Position numbers and translations under genes: made by a program
Notes under the pieces: model-generated
What the model saw: the letters and a program-made list of their open reading frames with translations, nothing else
Told to the model about the DNA's origin: nothing
Database searches by the model: none
Shown: one piece after another, positions 60,522 to 64,000 of the stretch
How the letters are laid out: every line of letters starts with the position of its first letter
Position numbering within the stretch: the first letter of the stretch is position 1
Assembly: GCF_018687535.1 (NCBI RefSeq)
Contig: NZ_CP061295.1
Coordinates: forward strand, 1,736,001-1,800,000
DNA: 64,000 bases
Reading direction: 5' to 3'
DNA from: Polynucleobacter sp. MWH-S4W17
Lineage (GTDB): Bacteria; Pseudomonadota; Gammaproteobacteria; Burkholderiales; Burkholderiaceae

Positions 60522-61133
60522 ATGAGACTTCTTTCTATATCCACCGGCAAAGTAGCTCCTTTATTTGGCAATCACCACCCTAATTACAAATCAGTTGCTT
60601 CAGCCATTCGCAAGAAGGTGGTCAGTGATTTAGAAAATCCTGTTCTAGTTGAAATTACTCCACTGGGCATTAAAGGTGATGAGCAAGCTGACCTATCAGT
60701 ACACGGCGGAATTGAAAAAGCCATTTATGTTTATCCAGCAGAGCATTACATTTTCTGGAATCAACTACTCACCAGAGAAACTAAGCAGCCAGTTGGTTTG
60801 CAATATGGTGCCATCGGTGAGAACTTCACGATCGAAGGCCTGCTAGAAACAGAAGTGTTTGTTGGGGATAAATTGGTTGTTGGCGAGCTTGAATTTGCTG
60901 TAGTCAAACTACGTGAGCCTTGCTTCAAATTCAACGCTGCCGTTGGTTATAAGGGTGCAAGCAAAGCCATGCTGCAGTCTGGCTTTAGTGGTTGGTATTT
61001 GCGGGTACTCAAAACTGGAGCTCTCACTGCTGGAGCTGAAATTACTTTAATTCCAGGTTCAAGAGAAATCTCTATTGCCCAGCAAAATCAAAAGCTTTTA
61101 AACGGTCGCAATCAAAAAGATTTGTGGGAATAA
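60522..61133 (+). CDS. MOSC domain protein (YiiM-like)
   Basis: A 203-residue MOSC protein, related to the C-terminal sulfur-carrying domain of Moco sulfurases and to YiiM. Visible: LLSISTGKVAPL, GIKGDEQADLSVHGGIEKAIYVYP, QYGAIGENFTIEGL and the presumed cofactor Cys in LREPCFKFN (about residue 131). E. coli YiiM works on N-hydroxylated compounds as a molybdenum enzyme; similar activity here is inference. It fits with moaC elsewhere in the window. It ends at a terminator shared with the transporter gene. Confidence 0.9.
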   Translation: MRLLSISTGKVAPLFGNHHPNYKSVASAIRKKVVSDLENPVLVEITPLGIKGDEQADLSVHGGIEKAIYVYPAEHYIFWNQLLTRETKQPVGLQYGAIGENFTIEGLLETEVFVGDKLVVGELEFAVVKLREPCFKFNAAVGYKGASKAMLQSGFSGWYLRVLKTGALTAGAEITLIPGSREISIAQQNQKLLNGRNQKDLWE

Positions 61134-61168
61134 AAAAACCCGACCATTTCTGATCGGGTTTCTTATTT
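61134..61168. terminator. Bidirectional intrinsic terminator between the MOSC and transporter genes
   Basis: Stem AAACCCGA/TCGGGTTT (61136-61143 with 61154-61161), loop of 10 nt, A-run before and T-rich run after, between convergent genes. Confidence 0.85.
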
Positions 61169-61186
61169 GATGCAGACTAAAACTGC

Positions 61187-62857
61187 TTAGTCACGTGCGT
61201 AGATATCTACGTCTTTAGTTTCACGTACAAACAGTGTACCGATTACCAATGTCATCGCAGCGATGATGATTGGGTACCAGAGACCGTAGTAAATGTTACC
61301 GTTTTGCGCTACCAAGGCGAAGGAGATCGTTGGCAACAAGCCACCGAACCAACCGTTACCAATGTGGTATGGCAAGGACATAGAGGTATAACGAATACGA
61401 GTTGGGAACATCTCAACTAACATCGCAGCGATTGGGCCATAAACCATGGTTACCAAGAGCACTAAGTACACCAATAAGCACAACACAGCAAAGTAGTTAA
61501 TCTGTGCTGGATCAGCCTTAACAGGATAGCCTTCCTTGTTCAAAGCCTCACGAATTGCCTTCTTAAACTCAGCATCTTTCGCTTTTGCTTCAGCAGGATC
61601 AATGCCCTTAGATGTATATCCAGGGATTTCGATATCGCCAATTTTCACAACAGCAGTGGCACCAGCTGGAGCCGCAACAGTTGTATAGCTAGCAGAGTTC
61701 GAGGCCATCACTTGTTTTGCAATATCGCAAGAGCTTGTGAACTTCGCTGTACCAGTTGGGTTGAACTGGAATGTACATTCAGCTGGGTCAGCAGTAATAG
61801 TTGCTGGCGCTGTTGCCATTGCCTTTTCCAACGCTGGGTTAGCAAAGTGTGTCAAAGCATTAAACACGGAAACAGGGGTGTTAGGGATGTAAGTAATTAC
61901 AGCCAATAACAAACCGCCCATGATGATCACTTTACGACCGATCTTGTCAGACAAGCTACCAAAGACCACAAAAAATGGTGTGCCGATTACTAATGAACCA
62001 GCAATCAACAAGTTCGCTGTCTTAGCATCTACTTTCAACACTTGTGTGAGGTAGAACAAAGCGTAAAACTGACCTGTGTACCAAACCACCGCTTGACCTG
62101 CAACCAGACCAAACAATGCCAAGATCACAATCTTCAAGTTCTTCCATTGACCGAATGACTCTGTCAAAGGCGCTTTAGACAATTTGCCTTCTTCTTTCAT
62201 CTTCTTGAAAGCTGGAGATTCATTCATGGACAAACGAATCCATACAGAAACTGCCAACAACCCAATAGAAACGATGAAAGGAACGCGCCAGCCCCAAACG
62301 TCAAAGTCTGGACCAGTGAATTCACGTGTGAACAAAATCACGAGCAAGGAGAGGAACAAGCCTAAGGTAGCTGTTGTCTGAATCCAAGCTGTGTATGCAC
62401 CACGACGACCATGAGGAGCGTGTTCTGCAACGTAAGTAGCAGCACCACCGTACTCACCGCCCAAAGCCAAACCTTGAAGCATACGCAATGCGATCAAGAT
62501 CACTGGAGCAGCAACGCCGATGGTTGCATAGTTAGGCAGAATACCCACGATGAAAGTTGCGCCGCCCATCAATAAGATGGTTACCAAGAAGGTGTATTTA
62601 CGGCCAATCAAATCGCCGAGACGACCAAACACCAACGCGCCAAATGGACGCACGATGAAACCAGCAGCAAACGCTAACAAAGCAAAAATGAAGGCAGAGC
62701 CAGCATCTAGGCCAGAGAAGAATTGCTTAGCAATAATTGCCGCAAGTGAACCGTAAAGATAAAAGTCGTACCACTCAAAAACCGTACCTAAAGATGATGC
62801 AAAGATAACTTTGCGTTCTTCAGCGGTCATTGGGGCTGCTTTAGTTGATGTTGACAT
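61187..62857 (-). CDS. MHS-family MFS transporter with periplasmic insertion
   Basis: A 556-residue major facilitator of the metabolite:H+ symporter (ProP/KgtP/ShiA) type with 12 predicted helices. Seen: FEWYDFYLYGSLAA in helix 1, VFGRLGDLIGRKYTF between helices 2 and 3, the RMLQGLALGGEYGGAATYVAEHAP block and FGSLSDKIGRKV after helix 8. MHS proteins are usually about 430-460 residues; the excess is an insertion of roughly 105 residues between helices 9 and 10 (about 335-440), which should be periplasmic. It contains two cysteines (AECTFQF and SSCDIAK) that could pair. The substrate, likely a carboxylate or betaine-like compound, is unknown. Confidence 0.9.
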   Translation of the reverse strand: MSTSTKAAPMTAEERKVIFASSLGTVFEWYDFYLYGSLAAIIAKQFFSGLDAGSAFIFALLAFAAGFIVRPFGALVFGRLGDLIGRKYTFLVTILLMGGATFIVGILPNYATIGVAAPVILIALRMLQGLALGGEYGGAATYVAEHAPHGRRGAYTAWIQTTATLGLFLSLLVILFTREFTGPDFDVWGWRVPFIVSIGLLAVSVWIRLSMNESPAFKKMKEEGKLSKAPLTESFGQWKNLKIVILALFGLVAGQAVVWYTGQFYALFYLTQVLKVDAKTANLLIAGSLVIGTPFFVVFGSLSDKIGRKVIIMGGLLLAVITYIPNTPVSVFNALTHFANPALEKAMATAPATITADPAECTFQFNPTGTAKFTSSCDIAKQVMASNSASYTTVAAPAGATAVVKIGDIEIPGYTSKGIDPAEAKAKDAEFKKAIREALNKEGYPVKADPAQINYFAVLCLLVYLVLLVTMVYGPIAAMLVEMFPTRIRYTSMSLPYHIGNGWFGGLLPTISFALVAQNGNIYYGLWYPIIIAAMTLVIGTLFVRETKDVDIYARD

Positions 62858-63033
62858 CAGTAGCTCCTAACTATTTTTATTAAATAAATAACAACGGGTC
62901 GATTATGCTTTGAAAAAATTCAAAGAAATCCACTAGTTAGGGTAATTCCCCATCAAATAGGATCGGGGTTTTCCCGAGATATTTGGGAATTAGAGGTAGC
63001 TACGCAACACCTATGAGCCCAGCGTTGATGCAA
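62858..63033. promoter_or_regulatory. Non-coding region upstream of the transporter gene
   Basis: A 176-bp gap. An inverted repeat CTTTGAA-AAAA-TTCAAAG (62908-62925) lies about 50 bp upstream of the transporter start and could be an operator. A second, weaker symmetry involves GGGTAATTCCCC near 62940-62951. No promoter boxes are assigned. Confidence 0.35.
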
Positions 63034-63663
63034 TTAACGCGTTTTAGTAATAAACATTTTGGGTACGTGCAGATCCCAATAAATAGCAGCTGCGCGCAGT
63101 CCAAAAATTCCGAGCATACAGATCACGGAGCCCTCAACAACATACTGAGGCAAGAAGTTCAGCACCAGAACATAGACGCAACAACCCAAAGTCACCGGAA
63201 TGGCATAAAGCTCATGCGACATGATGAGCGTTTTTCTGCCAGCCAAGACATCGCGCAATAAGCCACCGCCAATGGCAGTAATCACACCCAAAATGACTGG
63301 CGCAATAGGCAGACCATAACCCATGCCCCATGCCTTATCAGCACCCTGAATCGCAAAGAGAGCAGCACCAAATCCGTCGATATACAGCATCCACCGATAA
63401 ATTTGCGGTTGGGTAAAGAAAGATTCTGCAAAGAAGGTGAGGATGCTAGCGCCGAGTGCAAGCCACACATACATTTGGTTCTCAGACCAGAAAATGGGTG
63501 CTTCTAAAATAATGTCGCGAATAGTGCCGCCGCCAATGGCGGTAATTAAACCCAGTACCAAGACGCCAAAGAGGTCTACGCCACGATCTGCAATAGCTAA
63601 GACACCCGTTACCGCAAAGGCCATGGTTGCAATGATGCCAATCCAGAAATTAATGTCTTCCAT
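63034..63663 (-). CDS. Trimeric intracellular cation channel (TRIC) family protein, YicG-like
   Basis: A 209-residue protein with seven predicted helices in two repeats. The paired Gly-rich motifs VLGLITAIGGGTIRDIILEAPIFW (about residues 30-53) and VILGVITAIGGGLLRDVLAGRKTL (about 115-138) mark the UPF0126/TRIC family; bacterial members form cation-selective channels, and E. coli YicG is one such member and YadS another. ATG 63663 gives the usual N-terminus (MEDINFWIGIIATMAFAVTG); the open frame reaching 63879 runs through the promoter side of the divergent gene and is not family-like. Confidence 0.93.
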   Translation of the reverse strand: MEDINFWIGIIATMAFAVTGVLAIADRGVDLFGVLVLGLITAIGGGTIRDIILEAPIFWSENQMYVWLALGASILTFFAESFFTQPQIYRWMLYIDGFGAALFAIQGADKAWGMGYGLPIAPVILGVITAIGGGLLRDVLAGRKTLIMSHELYAIPVTLGCCVYVLVLNFLPQYVVEGSVICMLGIFGLRAAAIYWDLHVPKMFITKTR

Positions 63664-63753
63664 AACATTGAGTCTAATGCACTTTGTCTGAGCACAGACT
63701 TGAATGACCATCCTCAATATACTGTCAGCTATGTGTGCAAATAAGGTGTTGAT

Positions 63754-64000
63754 ATGACCTCCAAGCTGTATAGCTTTTGGCGCAGCTCCGCCGCTTTTCG
63801 GGTTCGCATTGCCCTCAATCTCAAGGGTATGGATTATCAAATCATTCCCGTACATCTCGGTAAAAATGGTGGAGATCAATTGGGCGAGGAGTATGGCAAG
63901 AAAAATCCCAGTCGCCTAGTGCCTCTTCTAGAAGATGGCAAAAAAAGTATTCATCAATCCTTAGCCATTATTGAGTACCTCGAAGAGATTCAATCTGAGC
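63754..64000 (+). CDS. Zeta-class glutathione transferase / maleylacetoacetate isomerase (partial)
   Basis: The first 82 codons of a GST-fold protein cut by the window edge. The start KLYSFWRSSAAFRVRIALNLKG carries the zeta-class SS motif (usually SSCS..RVRIAL, here SSAAFRVRIAL), followed by EEYGKKNPSRLVPLLEDGK and IHQSLAIIEYLEE, typical of maleylacetoacetate isomerase. The Cys usual in SSC is Ala here. AAGGTG lies 9-10 bases before the ATG. Its pathway (tyrosine/homogentisate breakdown) cannot be confirmed because the remainder and its neighbours lie outside. Confidence 0.82.
   Translation, partial: MTSKLYSFWRSSAAFRVRIALNLKGMDYQIIPVHLGKNGGDQLGEEYGKKNPSRLVPLLEDGKKSIHQSLAIIEYLEEIQSE

Noticed and set aside
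63664-63879. 72-codon extension of the TRIC gene and overlap with the GST gene
   Set aside because: The extended part is antisense to the GST start and not hydrophobic; ATG 63663 gives the standard protein.

Overview
The window looks like core chromosome of a free-living betaproteobacterium of the family Burkholderiaceae, most probably Polynucleobacter or a close relative. This rests on gene order and protein character read by eye, not on a database search. Supporting features are the glnE-yhdP-nitrilase-tldD-aroG block, the pgk-pyk-fba-purC-purE-purK-sua5 block, moderate GC, very tight packing with frequent 1-4 bp overlaps, and an almost complete lack of mobile DNA. I see no insertion sequence, prophage, integrase, CRISPR array or rRNA operon.

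Layout. 1-8.4 kb: truncated glnE (minus), then yhdP, a nitrilase-family hydrolase, tldD and DAHP synthase (plus). 8.4-14.5 kb: a cobalamin adenosyltransferase (minus) divergent from glcD-glcE-glcF, the PLP-homeostasis gene yggS and proC. 14.5-17.5 kb: ubiA and recG (minus). 17.5-23.0 kb: queA-tgt, then yajC-secD-secF. 23.0-27.7 kb: purB-waaA (minus), a glutathione transferase (plus) and mnmA (minus). 27.8-30.8 kb: the transhydrogenase operon pntAA-pntAB-pntB. 30.8-32.4 kb: two poorly characterised envelope proteins. 32.5-34.6 kb: groES-groEL (minus) under a CIRCE operator and a sigma32-like promoter.

34.8-38.7 kb is the most unusual part: a tightly coupled regulatory operon of a degenerate EAL-domain protein, a NarL/LuxR-type response regulator and a hybrid sensor kinase with a periplasmic solute-binding-like domain, HisKA, HATPase, receiver and Hpt. 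The layout resembles BvgA/BvgS/BvgR and EvgA/EvgS. It diverges from groES, and both divergent leaders carry the same 14-nt sequence.

38.7-47.7 kb: dacB converging on a minus-strand block of sua5, purK, purE, purC, fba, pyk and pgk. 47.9-51.3 kb: ilvE, a small zinc-finger protein, waaF, an NTF2-like protein and a conserved unknown. 51.2-53.5 kb: a BepA-like M48 protease divergent from moaC. 53.5-58.9 kb (minus): a type IV prepilin, a TerC protein, sucC-sucD, and recA-recX under a LexA box. 58.9-64 kb: a DUF2878-like membrane protein, tRNA-Met(CAT), a secreted unknown, a small secreted protein built of 13-residue repeats, a MOSC protein, an MHS-type transporter with a large periplasmic insertion, a TRIC-family channel, and the start of a zeta-class GST / maleylacetoacetate isomerase.

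Most genes are housekeeping: aromatic and purine biosynthesis, glycolysis, TCA cycle, protein export, LPS core assembly, tRNA modification and recombination. The candidates for something less described are the degenerate-EAL/two-component operon with its shared leader element, and the repeat protein at 60.2 kb.
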